In this document: positions 15,443-23,636 of the stretch, piece after piece | Position numbering within the stretch: position 1 is the stretch's first letter | How the letters are laid out: each line of letters opens with the position of its first letter | DNA from: Sutcliffiella cohnii | GTDB lineage: Bacteria; Bacillota; Bacilli; Bacillales; Bacillaceae_I | Assembly (NCBI RefSeq): GCF_002250055.1 | Contig: NZ_CP018866.1 | Span: 3,650,501-3,714,500, forward strand | Length of the DNA: 64,000 nt | Direction of reading: 5' to 3' | Notes under the pieces: generated by a model | The model's database searches: none | Seen by the model: the letters and a program-made list of their open reading frames with translations, nothing else | Told to the model about the DNA's origin: nothing | Translations under genes and position numbers: made by a program

Positions 15443-17687
15443 ATGGTGGAAGCAATTTCAATTAGAAAATAAATTTATTTTTAAAAATTGGTTTTTCCTA
15501 ATCAGTCCTATTCTTTATTTTATTGTCGCCTATATTTGGCTTTCTAATGAAAATTACACAGTTTATCATACGCCGACTGAGTTTTTGAGTGTTGGGCATA
15601 CGATGTCACTCGGAGTTATTTTTTTAGCATGTGTATTAGCTGTTAGACGTGACCGACATACGAGACTACTTGAATGGACGGACACACTTTCCTTTATGTA
15701 TGTCTCAAAACAAAGTGCTATCTTTTTTTCGATTTTTTTTTATAGCCTTATCTATACTGTTCTGTTTTTTATCGCGTTTTTAATGACAAGTCCTATTTAT
15801 ACAGGTTTGTGGACGATTGGGGTATCTTTTTCTATACAAAGTCAAGTGTCTTACGCCGTTACCATTGCTCTAGGCATGCTTTTAGCGACAGCTATTCCTA
15901 ACCGAATTGTGTATATTATTACTTTTTGTGCCTGGATGTTTGGAACATTTTTTATAGAAATTTTTATTATTAATCGATTTAACCTTTTTTATTTAAAAAC
16001 ATTTCATCTTAATCAATTTTTCATTGATAATAGTACCCCAATTGGTTGGGCTAGAAATTTAGTAGAAACGGAACTGATAATATCTCAACTTTTCGTACTA
16101 ATGTTTACACTCCTATTGTTTACCATTACGGTAATGATTCAAATGTCACGTCGTCATTTTTCTAATAAGATCCTTCCGGTTATTAGTTTAGTGATTGTGG
16201 GGATTATCACTTGTGTAAGTTTTTTTCCATACGGAAGCTTGTGGAAGGATAGATTAGAAAAGAAAGCAACCATCTTAGAAGAGTCACTAAAAAACGAAGA
16301 ATATACATTAACTACCTATCCTGTTGACCATTACTTGTTGGATGTTGAGTTAGTTGGTAAAAAAGAACTAAAGGTAGAGGCAACGCTTACTTTCTCAACT
16401 ACTATTTCGGAAGCTTTATCTTTTACGTTATATCCGTTTTTTACAATAGAAAATGTAGAACTAAACGGTGAAAAGGTGGAATACGAGAAGGATTTTCATT
16501 TAATTACAATTAAAAATGGAATCTTACAATCTGATGAAAACACAATACATGTTCAATATTCTGGGAAAATAGACGAGTGGAATACACAATACGGTCAAGA
16601 AGTTCATTACGCATTCGTAAAAAATGAAGAAATATTTTTACCCTCCTACATTGGGTGGTATCCAATCTTAGGAGATAAACCGCTATATTCGGTTGTTAAT
16701 AATATTGATTATCCAGTTCTTCTTTTACCGAGAGAATATCATCCAAAACAAATGTATCATTCTACTAACCAAAACTTCACTTTAAATCTTCACGGATTTT
16801 CAAAAGATATACTTGGTACATTCGAAGAAAAACACCGAGTGAACGACGATACAACCCAATTAGTTAGTACGAACAGTACAGGAATGACTATATTCACGAA
16901 TACTAACTTAACGGAAAAAGAATTGGACGACTCTTTAACGATCATAGCCTTACCGTGGGAAATAGAAGGTTTTGAAAACAGTTATGAACAAATGAAAGGT
17001 GTTAAACACTATATAGAAGACTGGTTGCCTGTTCAACCTAATAAATCGAAAATAATTTTAATGCCTTCTTTACGTAATGTTGGGATAACCTATTACGATA
17101 CGGTTATGTTAGACAATAATACTATCTTACATGACTATAGTTATCGAACAATTTCTTTTCAAAATAACGAAAGAACGGACTTGACCTATCAACAGTTAAT
17201 TACACAAAATATTGGCCATTTTATTTATGGGAAAAATTTCGAACAAATTGCAAATCATTATTCATGGGTGGAAAACCCGCTCCTTCCCTATATTTATCAG
17301 TCTACTTTACTCGTCATATATAAAGATTATTATGAGTATGCATGGACTGAATTACCTGATATATACAATGGTAATTTAAGTACACTTTATAGCTTAGGTA
17401 GTTATTTAGGTAATTGGTGGGACTATAATCAAGGAAATTTGACGATCGAAGAAAAGATTTACTCTTTATTAAATGAAGAAGTACAATTTAGTGATAATAA
17501 CTATGACAAAATCGTCTACATGGTAGCGCTCGCTATCGAAAATGGACAAATAGATCAAGTAAAAGAATTACTTCGTACCATTCATCTAAAACTGGCGCAA
17601 TCAGATTCGTATCACTATACGTACGAACAATGGTTACAAGATTGGAATGAAGTGATTGGGGAGGTTGAACCATTTGATAACCGATGA
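15435..17687 (+). CDS. ABC-2-like membrane protein with M1-aminopeptidase-like extracytoplasmic domain
   Basis: 750 residues from the ATG at 15435 (AAGGAGG nine bases before). About seven membrane spans fill residues 15-270. The remaining 480 residues are outside the membrane and begin like the N-terminal beta domain of M1 metallopeptidases: a beta-rich stretch ending VQYSGKIDEW, then VHYAFVKNEEIFLPSYIGWYP, matching the order W/N...LP...WYP of that family. The zinc motif HEXXH is absent; the corresponding region reads ITQNIGHFIYGKNFE, so it is not a peptidase. Probably the permease partner of the preceding ATPase, with the outer domain binding a peptide or wall fragment. Proteins joining an ABC-2 region to an M1 domain are known in Firmicutes; no specific substrate is suggested. 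Confidence 0.75.
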   Translation: MHKWWKQFQLENKFIFKNWFFLISPILYFIVAYIWLSNENYTVYHTPTEFLSVGHTMSLGVIFLACVLAVRRDRHTRLLEWTDTLSFMYVSKQSAIFFSIFFYSLIYTVLFFIAFLMTSPIYTGLWTIGVSFSIQSQVSYAVTIALGMLLATAIPNRIVYIITFCAWMFGTFFIEIFIINRFNLFYLKTFHLNQFFIDNSTPIGWARNLVETELIISQLFVLMFTLLLFTITVMIQMSRRHFSNKILPVISLVIVGIITCVSFFPYGSLWKDRLEKKATILEESLKNEEYTLTTYPVDHYLLDVELVGKKELKVEATLTFSTTISEALSFTLYPFFTIENVELNGEKVEYEKDFHLITIKNGILQSDENTIHVQYSGKIDEWNTQYGQEVHYAFVKNEEIFLPSYIGWYPILGDKPLYSVVNNIDYPVLLLPREYHPKQMYHSTNQNFTLNLHGFSKDILGTFEEKHRVNDDTTQLVSTNSTGMTIFTNTNLTEKELDDSLTIIALPWEIEGFENSYEQMKGVKHYIEDWLPVQPNKSKIILMPSLRNVGITYYDTVMLDNNTILHDYSYRTISFQNNERTDLTYQQLITQNIGHFIYGKNFEQIANHYSWVENPLLPYIYQSTLLVIYKDYYEYAWTELPDIYNGNLSTLYSLGSYLGNWWDYNQGNLTIEEKIYSLLNEEVQFSDNNYDKIVYMVALAIENGQIDQVKELLRTIHLKLAQSDSYHYTYEQWLQDWNEVIGEVEPFDNR

Positions 17688-18267
17688 ACAGTTGTTAACA
17701 CAAATGGCCAAAGGCGACCAAGCAGCCTTTGAAGCGTTTGTACATCGATATCATGCACCAATTCATCAATATATCGAAAGGCTCGTAAAAGATTCTAAAA
17801 AAGCAGAGGATCTCGTTCAAGAAACGTTTATTCGGTTAATTAAACAATTACAGAGTAAACAAATACCACAATATCCGAAAGCTTGGTTATATCGTGTCGC
17901 ATCAAACTTATGTAAAGATTATTGGAGAAGTGCTTACTATCGTTCTGAAACGACGCCAAAAGAGGAACTTCCCATTAGCGAGGATGAAGGTCCATCTGTA
18001 GTCGAAATTTTTGAAAGGCAAGAAACACGACAAGAAGTGTTAACGTCGTTAAAACAATTGCCCGATATACAGCAACAAATCGTAATTTTACGATTTTACC
18101 AAGATTTAAAACTGAAAGAAATCGCAGACATATTAGACATACCACTTGGTACTGTTAAATCAAGTTTGTTTCACGCATTAAAGAAACTAAAAGACTTGTT
18201 AGTACAACAAAAGGAGGTCGAGTACGATGAAGGAACACGATCAAGAGTTATATCAACTAGAAGATGA
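17674..18267 (+). CDS. ECF RNA polymerase sigma factor
   Basis: 197 residues starting at the TTG at 17674, nine bases after GGGGAGG; the start lies inside the end of the previous gene (14-base overlap). Region 2 is plain: AFVHRYHAPIHQYIERLVKD, KAEDLVQETFIRLIK and WLYRVASNLCKDYWR. Region 4 follows with LPDIQQQIVILRFYQDLKLKE and the helix-turn-helix AD ILDIPLGTVKSSLFHALKKLK. It is embedded in an ABC-transporter operon in the manner of sigY-yxlCDEFG in B. subtilis, and may control its own operon. The gene that overlaps its 3' end by 41 bases is the best candidate anti-sigma factor. Confidence 0.92.
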   Translation: MITDEQLLTQMAKGDQAAFEAFVHRYHAPIHQYIERLVKDSKKAEDLVQETFIRLIKQLQSKQIPQYPKAWLYRVASNLCKDYWRSAYYRSETTPKEELPISEDEGPSVVEIFERQETRQEVLTSLKQLPDIQQQIVILRFYQDLKLKEIADILDIPLGTVKSSLFHALKKLKDLLVQQKEVEYDEGTRSRVISTRR

Positions 18268-19027
18268 CCTAAGAGACATTTTATCGCCTTACGTCGTAAA
18301 AACGCCATCTAATGAGGATACGAAGCAATTGCTTTCCTCTTTACAATATGAATTTTCTAAACTTCAGCAAGAGGAAGAAGACGAAGAATTTGTTGCGGAA
18401 CGTCCAAATTTACTAACGCAATTTCGTTCCCAGCTTTCCTTTTATCGCTGGTATTTTTGGATAGCTAGTATCGGTATATTTACCATGCTGACACTCTTTA
18501 CAACGAGTATGAATTCAGGTAGTGCAGAAACAGTCTTTTTATTTACCATTCCACTTTCTATTATTTTAGGTACTTTTTATACGTACCAGAGCTGGAATAA
18601 AGAAATGCGAATTGTTGAAAGTGTTACACCGTTTCCACCCGCACTTCTTTTCTTAACAAGGTTATTAATTATTTTAGCAATGAATGTTTTATTAGGATTA
18701 GTAAGTAGTATTTTTGTTGGTGTTTCCTTGCATGAGGTAACGATGGGATCCTTTTTACTCTACTGGCTTGCTCCTACATTTATCGTTTTCGGAGTGTTTG
18801 CTTTCATTTTCTTAATGAAAGGAATGAAGCTAGCTTTTGGTACTGCCACATCTGTTTGGCTAGCTCTTTTTATCGGAGAGTTATACGTTCGAAATGAATT
18901 GCAATATATTTATCCAAGTATTATGGATTATGTACTATTACTTCAATTTGGATTGTTTGCTGTTGGGGTGTTTTTAATTATTCTCTCTGTAAAAAGAAGC
19001 TATAGAGTACAAATCGTTCAAAGTTAA
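18227..19027 (+). CDS. membrane protein, putative anti-sigma factor and/or ABC permease
   Basis: 266 residues. The first 80 are hydrophilic and acidic (EDDLRDILSPYVV ... EEEDEEFVAERPN), predicted cytoplasmic; about six transmembrane helices follow (from FYWRWYF-like segment near residue 85 to the C terminus). The start ATG at 18227 lies behind AAGGAGG and the gene overlaps the ECF gene by 41 bases. A cytoplasmic sigma-binding domain before membrane helices is the usual anti-sigma layout, but no zinc-binding His-x3-Cys-x2-Cys is present. The six helices and the ABC ATPase directly downstream also fit a permease. Which role applies, or both, is inference. Confidence 0.6.
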   Translation: MKEHDQELYQLEDDLRDILSPYVVKTPSNEDTKQLLSSLQYEFSKLQQEEEDEEFVAERPNLLTQFRSQLSFYRWYFWIASIGIFTMLTLFTTSMNSGSAETVFLFTIPLSIILGTFYTYQSWNKEMRIVESVTPFPPALLFLTRLLIILAMNVLLGLVSSIFVGVSLHEVTMGSFLLYWLAPTFIVFGVFAFIFLMKGMKLAFGTATSVWLALFIGELYVRNELQYIYPSIMDYVLLLQFGLFAVGVFLIILSVKRSYRVQIVQS

Positions 19028-19046
19028 GCTAGAAAGGGTTAGTACA

Positions 19047-19913
19047 GTGATTACAGTTCAAAATTTACGTTGGCGCTATAAATCATTTCAGTTGCAAATA
19101 GAGGAATTAGAACTTAGAAAAGGTATAACTCTTCTAGTAGGAAATAACGGTGCTGGAAAAACAACTTTCCTGCACCTTTTAGCTACTGCAAAACGACCAT
19201 TAGCTGGCCAAATTTATTATGACAAGAAAACAATTGAAAAAGATCTTCCTACGATCAGGGGGAAAATCGGTTTCGTTCCAACAGGTTTAGAATTATATCA
19301 AGACTATACTGTTAAAAAGTTGCTGCTATACTTGGCGCAATTAAAAGGATTATCTAAGCCATTTGCCGAAAAACAAATAAGCAATCTGTTAAAAACTTTT
19401 CATTTATTTGACGTGGCTGATAGTAAAATAAAAAAGCTATCACAAGGAATGCAACAACGTATCGCCTTAATTCAAGCTTTTCTAGGAAGACCAAAATATA
19501 TCATTCTTGATGAACCATTAAATTTTTTAGATATACATGAACGAAAAACTTTAATCCAATATTTACATTCCATTTCACAGTCTACTGCTATTATTGTCGC
19601 AACCCATGAATTAAATGAATGGGAGCATGTTTGTGATGCTGTGCTTTGGATTTACAATGGCGGCGTTGCGTTTTACGGTAGTGCAATTCAGTGGAAGTAC
19701 ACCAATTCTTCCTTACTATGGATAGGTACCGTGCCAGAAGAAGACATGGAAAAGTATTTTAGTAGCTTTCATACTTTAAGTGCTAAAAGAATCGGACGGG
19801 ATAAGATGGAACTTAAATGCTTAAGTGACCATTGCCCATCTCCGCTATTTCAACAAGCTTACCCTACGATGGAAGATGCACTTTTTGTAAGAAAAGCAAA
19901 CATAGAAGGTTAG
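19047..19913 (+). CDS. ABC transporter ATP-binding protein, second of the operon
   Basis: 288 residues. Walker A GNNGAGKTT, signature KLSQGMQQRIALIQAF, Walker B YIILDEPLNFLDI and switch His in ATHELNEWEH. The D-loop NFLDIHE is a little unusual. Nineteen bases separate it from the upstream membrane-protein gene, which is the likely membrane partner. The C-terminal 75 residues are divergent. Paralogous in layout to the ATPase at 14573 but not a recent duplicate. Ends the ECF operon. Confidence 0.88.
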   Translation: MITVQNLRWRYKSFQLQIEELELRKGITLLVGNNGAGKTTFLHLLATAKRPLAGQIYYDKKTIEKDLPTIRGKIGFVPTGLELYQDYTVKKLLLYLAQLKGLSKPFAEKQISNLLKTFHLFDVADSKIKKLSQGMQQRIALIQAFLGRPKYIILDEPLNFLDIHERKTLIQYLHSISQSTAIIVATHELNEWEHVCDAVLWIYNGGVAFYGSAIQWKYTNSSLLWIGTVPEEDMEKYFSSFHTLSAKRIGRDKMELKCLSDHCPSPLFQQAYPTMEDALFVRKANIEG

Positions 19914-20216
19914 ATCTTTGCAGCGATGTAGTTTGACGTACTTTTACAAGCGTTGCAAAAAAGTTTTCCATTTCTTTTTAGCTAATAGAAGAGAATTTTT
20001 TACAAATACTATATAATAAAAAATAGATTCGTATACGGTTAAAAGAACGCGTATCACTTTCGAACTGTTTAATGTTTGCTACTAAGAGGCTTTTAAAGCC
20101 TTTTTCTATTTCGAGGACTCTTCTATTCCTTTTTTCACATATTCCCAATATATTGTCATGGACTATTATTGTATAATTACGGTATGATATTTGCGATTCT
20201 GTTAGGGGTAATAACA
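19914..20216 (+). other. intergenic region before the FtsW/RodA pair
   Basis: AT-rich. Contains a short palindromic terminator GGCTTTTAAAGCC followed by TTTTT (20088-20105). A TATAAT at 20172-20177 may be the -10 of the FtsW-like gene, but its -35 is poorly placed. No other feature is seen. Confidence 0.4.
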
Positions 20217-21371
20217 ATGATTACACATTTTAGAAAATTAGATTGGATCTTAATAACTGCTATCGTCCTTCTATGCATTTATGGGTTAGTGATGGTTTAT
20301 AGTGCAGGAATGATTACTAGTTTAAGAGATGGTTATAGTTATGATTATTATTTTCAAAGGCAATTAACTTGGCTTTATTTAGGCATTCCTGTTTTTATTG
20401 CTGCCACTATTATTCCCTATAAACTATATGATCGATTTACACCTTTAATGGTATTTGGGATTTTAATCGCTCTAATTTTAGTTACAATTCCCGGTGTCGG
20501 TGTAGATAGAGGTGGAGCGCAACGTTGGTTCCAGATTGGTAGTATTTTAGTACAACCATCAGAAATTGCAAAAATCGTTATGGTTATTTATTTTGCGAGG
20601 GTTTATGCGAAAAAACAGCCTTATATACAAGAATTTAAAAGAGGCGTATTACCTCCTCTTGCTGTATTAGTAATTGTTTTCGCACTAATTATGCGACAGC
20701 CTGACTTAGGGACAGCAACGGCTATTCTTTTAGCGTGTGGTGCTGTATTAATTTGTTCAGGGGCTCGGTTAATTCATATAGTTAGTTTAGGAGCTGTTTC
20801 ATTAGCTGGTATAGTATATTTAGCTACTTCTGCCGATTATCGAATGAAACGATTAACAGCCTTTCGAGATCCATTCGCGGACGCTCAAGATACGGGCCAT
20901 CAGTTAGTAAACTCTTACATTGCCATCGGAGAAGGTGGCTTATTAGGTCGCGGCTTAGGGCAAGGAATTCAAAAGCTAGGCTTCTTACCTGAGGCCCACA
21001 CAGATTTTATTTTGGCCGTTATATCGGAAGAACTCGGCATTTTTGGTGTGCTATTTTTATTCCTCCTTTATTTCATCATTTTAATAAGAGGAGTTCGTAC
21101 AGGTATTTTAATTAAAAACCCGTTTGGAAAACTACTTGCATTTGGAATAACGTTTCAAATAAGTACACAAGTTTTATTCAATGCAGGAGCAGTTAGTGGA
21201 ATGTTACCTATTACAGGGATTACATTACCGTTTATTAGTTACGGAGGGTCTTCGTTACTACTAACCATTTTTGCAGCAGGAATACTTGTGCATTTGTCCA
21301 AACATGCAAATATTGCAAGCGAAACAAGAGAGGAGACACAACCATCATGGGAACAGAAGAGAACAAGTTAG
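20217..21371 (+). CDS. FtsW/RodA/SpoVE family peptidoglycan polymerase, first of tandem pair
   Basis: 384 residues, about ten membrane helices. SEDS-family features: GLVMVYSAGM in the first helix, GGAQRWFQIGSILVQPSEIAK, MRQPDLGTATAIL, the catalytic-Asp region EAHTDFILAVISEELG and the C-terminal TLPFISYGGSS. SEDS proteins polymerise lipid II into glycan strands with a class B PBP. The start is the ATG at 20217 behind TAGGGGT; frames further upstream have no site. No PBP gene is near. The gene overlaps the next SEDS gene by 25 bases. Which of FtsW, RodA or SpoVE it matches best cannot be decided by eye. Confidence 0.88.
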   Translation: MITHFRKLDWILITAIVLLCIYGLVMVYSAGMITSLRDGYSYDYYFQRQLTWLYLGIPVFIAATIIPYKLYDRFTPLMVFGILIALILVTIPGVGVDRGGAQRWFQIGSILVQPSEIAKIVMVIYFARVYAKKQPYIQEFKRGVLPPLAVLVIVFALIMRQPDLGTATAILLACGAVLICSGARLIHIVSLGAVSLAGIVYLATSADYRMKRLTAFRDPFADAQDTGHQLVNSYIAIGEGGLLGRGLGQGIQKLGFLPEAHTDFILAVISEELGIFGVLFLFLLYFIILIRGVRTGILIKNPFGKLLAFGITFQISTQVLFNAGAVSGMLPITGITLPFISYGGSSLLLTIFAAGILVHLSKHANIASETREETQPSWEQKRTS

Positions 21372-22513
21372 TGTCGAATCGGATTGATTATACACTGTTA
21401 TTTCTACTGTTTTTACTATTTATAATAAGTTTATTTGCCGTCTACAGTGCGTCAGGTCAATATTTTGTAAATGACCCTTATTATTTCCTTAAAAGGCAAA
21501 TTGTATGGTATGTAATTGGTACGGCTGTTATGTTTGCAATTATGTTTTTTGACTATGAACTTTTGGAAAACTTAGCAATACCTTTTTATGCAATTGGGCT
21601 TTTATTATTGTTAGTAGTTTATTTCTTTGGCCATGAAAAAAATGGTTCACAAAGATGGATTAAATTACCTGGATTTGATTTACAACCATCTGAGTTTGTC
21701 AAAATATTCCTTGTTATTTTACTCTCATCCGTCATATACAAATGGGTGAAAAATAAATCGCAAGTAGAACAAACAACACCATTATGGATATTAGTAAAAA
21801 TAGTCTTATATACATTACCCCCATTTTTATTAATTTTAAAACAGCCCGATTTAGGAACTGCCCTTGTTATCGGTGCAATTATGGTGACAATGGTGTTTAT
21901 CAGTGGTGCATCATGGAAAATACTCACTTCCATCTTTGGCGTAATTTTAGCTGGCCTATCGACATTAGTTTATTTACACAATAAGCATTTTGATATATTT
22001 GCAAAAATAATTGAACCACATCAGTTAGAACGTATATATGGATGGTTAAACCGGAGCGAATACGCTTCTTCGTATGGCTATCAGCTGACAGAAGCGTTAA
22101 AAGGTATCGGTTCAGGGCAAGTAACAGGGCGTGGATATTTAGATGGTGTTCAAGCACAAAGTGGACGAATACCAGAAGTTCAAACCGATTTTATTTTCGC
22201 TTTAGTTGGAGAAGAGTTTGGCTTTATCGGTGCTACCCTTCTCATTTCTATTTACTTTATTATGATTTATCGATTAATTATAATAGCAATAAGCTGCGAT
22301 AACCCTTTTGGAACGTATTTAGTAACGGGAATAATTGGACTATTAGTCTTCCAAATATTCCAGAACATTGGGATGACTCTCGGTCTTATGCCTATTACAG
22401 GTTTAGCTTTACCATTTTTAAGTTACGGAGGTAGCGCACTACTGACGAACTTCATTGCAATGGGAATTGTATTAAACGTTAAATATCGAACAAAGTCATT
22501 TATGTTTAAATAA
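21347..22513 (+). CDS. FtsW/RodA/SpoVE family peptidoglycan polymerase, second of tandem pair
   Basis: 388 residues, about ten membrane helices. Shows the same landmarks as its neighbour: LFAVYSASGQYF, NGSQRWIKLPGFDLQPSEFVK, LKQPDLGTALVIG, the catalytic-Asp segment EVQTDFIFALVGEEFG and ALPFLSYGGSALL. The start ATG at 21347 lies within the end of the upstream gene behind GAGAGGAG, so translation is coupled. The two proteins differ widely in the loops, so this is an old duplication or two distinct lineages. A terminator follows. Two SEDS genes in one transcript away from dcw and rodA contexts is unusual. Confidence 0.88.
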   Translation: MGTEENKLVSNRIDYTLLFLLFLLFIISLFAVYSASGQYFVNDPYYFLKRQIVWYVIGTAVMFAIMFFDYELLENLAIPFYAIGLLLLLVVYFFGHEKNGSQRWIKLPGFDLQPSEFVKIFLVILLSSVIYKWVKNKSQVEQTTPLWILVKIVLYTLPPFLLILKQPDLGTALVIGAIMVTMVFISGASWKILTSIFGVILAGLSTLVYLHNKHFDIFAKIIEPHQLERIYGWLNRSEYASSYGYQLTEALKGIGSGQVTGRGYLDGVQAQSGRIPEVQTDFIFALVGEEFGFIGATLLISIYFIMIYRLIIIAISCDNPFGTYLVTGIIGLLVFQIFQNIGMTLGLMPITGLALPFLSYGGSALLTNFIAMGIVLNVKYRTKSFMFK

Positions 22514-22525
22514 TTGTAAGAGAAA

Positions 22526-22565
22526 AAAGCGGGCAGATTCGTAGTGAACTGTCCGCTTTCTTTTT
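22526..22565. terminator. terminator between the SEDS pair and yueH
   Basis: AAAGCGGGCAG paired with CTGTCCGCTTT, followed by CTTTTT; one mismatch in the stem. It runs into the stop codon of yueH on the other strand. Confidence 0.75.
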
Positions 22566-22803
22566 ACATTTCTGTTACCCACTGTACAATTTTTAATGAT
22601 AAATGCTCTGGTGCCTCTTCTGTTAATTTTTGTTTAAAATCGTTTTTTAACCTTTTTTCTATATTACCTTTGTCTTCTTCATACGTAATAATGGTTGACC
22701 AACTTAAAGTTGGGATTGCTACTAACGTATGCTCTTCTTTTTTATTTTCATGAATATAAACAGGGTAAATTTCTGTTCCTATGTACGCTTTTCTAATTTT
22801 CAC
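22564..22803 (-). CDS. yueH: YueH-like small protein
   Basis: 79 residues, soluble. KIRKAYIGTEIYPVYIHENKKEEHTLVAIPTLSWSTIITYEE style sequence, with the strand LVAIPTLSWS, is reminiscent of the YueH family of bacilli; the map position between yuxO and bioY agrees with yueH in B. subtilis. Function unknown. The start ATG at 22803 is preceded by AGGAAGAG. The assignment is from memory of the family and is moderate. Confidence 0.6.
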   Translation of the reverse strand: MKIRKAYIGTEIYPVYIHENKKEEHTLVAIPTLSWSTIITYEEDKGNIEKRLKNDFKQKLTEEAPEHLSLKIVQWVTEM

Positions 22804-22899
22804 TTTACTCTTCCTTTCATCTCAATCCTCTCCAATATAGTTTATCTCGGACAAGAAGCGTATTCAAGTTTATTAATGTCAACCTAAATAAATATATTG

Positions 22900-22929
22900 T
22901 TGACAAAAGCTCATTTAATAGATTACTAT
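22900..22929 (+). promoter_or_regulatory. sigma-A promoter of bioY
   Basis: TTGACA at 22900-22905 and TACTAT at 22924-22929, 18-base spacer. The BirA operator begins immediately after the -10. Confidence 0.65.
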
Positions 22930-22930
22930 T

Positions 22931-22961
22931 TTGTTAACTAATAATACAAAGGGGTTAACAG
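22931..22961 (+). promoter_or_regulatory. BirA (biotin repressor) operator
   Basis: TTGTTAAC (22931-22938), 15-base spacer, GTTAACAG (22954-22961). Apart from the last base this is the Firmicutes BirA operator, TTGTTAAC-N15-GTTAACAA. It covers the transcription start and the ribosome-binding site of bioY, so biotinyl-AMP-BirA would block transcription when biotin is plentiful. Confidence 0.85.
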
Positions 22962-22962
22962 A

Positions 22963-23559
22963 ATGAAAAAGAGAATTACTGCTTTAGACATTACATACGC
23001 ATCTATGTTTGTTGCACTAATGGCAATCGGAGCAAACATTACGTCATGGTTACCGTTTCTACAAGTAGCAGGTGTACCTTTATCAATGGCTCCATTCTTT
23101 TGCGTTTTAGCAGGTTTATTGTTAGGACGAAGACTTGCCGCCATATCGATGTTTGTATATATGGTACTAGGAATTGCGGGGGCGCCAATTTTTTCAGCGT
23201 TTAAAGCTGGTTTTGGCGTAATCATCGGAAATACTGGTGGATTTATCATCTCGTACATTTTTGCAGCTTGGGTTGCTGGACTCATTATGGAAAAAAGCAA
23301 AAAGACTTCTTTATTCACTTATATTTTAGCCGCAAATGCAGGTACTATCGTAATTTATTTTATCGGTACAAACTATATGTATCTATCTTTAAACGTTTGG
23401 TTAGGTGTCGAAATGGCCTACAGCGCCGCCTGGATAACGATGGCAGCATTCGCGTTAAAGGATTTCATTTTCACCCTTGTTTGTGCCGTCTTAGCACCTA
23501 AAATGTACAAAGCACTTTGGAAAAATAGAACCTTACCATCTGCAGGGAAAGTTGCTTAA
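22963..23559 (+). CDS. bioY: biotin transporter BioY
   Basis: 198 residues with six membrane helices, the size and layout of BioY, the substrate-binding S component of energy-coupling factor transporters. Typical motifs are ITALDITYASMFVALMAIGANI, VPLSMAPFFCVLAGLLLG and MVLGIAGAPIFSAFKAGFGVI, and the biotin-site region GFIISYIFAAW. The ATG at 22963 lies behind AAAGGGG, which overlaps the BirA operator. Position matches yuiG (bioYB) of B. subtilis. It would work alone or with a shared EcfAA'T module encoded elsewhere. Confidence 0.93.
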   Translation: MKKRITALDITYASMFVALMAIGANITSWLPFLQVAGVPLSMAPFFCVLAGLLLGRRLAAISMFVYMVLGIAGAPIFSAFKAGFGVIIGNTGGFIISYIFAAWVAGLIMEKSKKTSLFTYILAANAGTIVIYFIGTNYMYLSLNVWLGVEMAYSAAWITMAAFALKDFIFTLVCAVLAPKMYKALWKNRTLPSAGKVA

Positions 23560-23581
23560 TTTCTTGAATAAAATAATAATC

Positions 23582-23621
23582 AAAAAAGACGTTTGCCTTT
23601 AAATTAGCAAACGTCTTTTTT
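23582..23621. terminator. bidirectional terminator between bioY and yuiF
   Basis: AAAAAAGACGTTTGC and GCAAACGTCTTTTTT, a 15-bp perfect stem. Confidence 0.85.
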
Positions 23622-23636
23622 GAAAACCTGTTTGTA

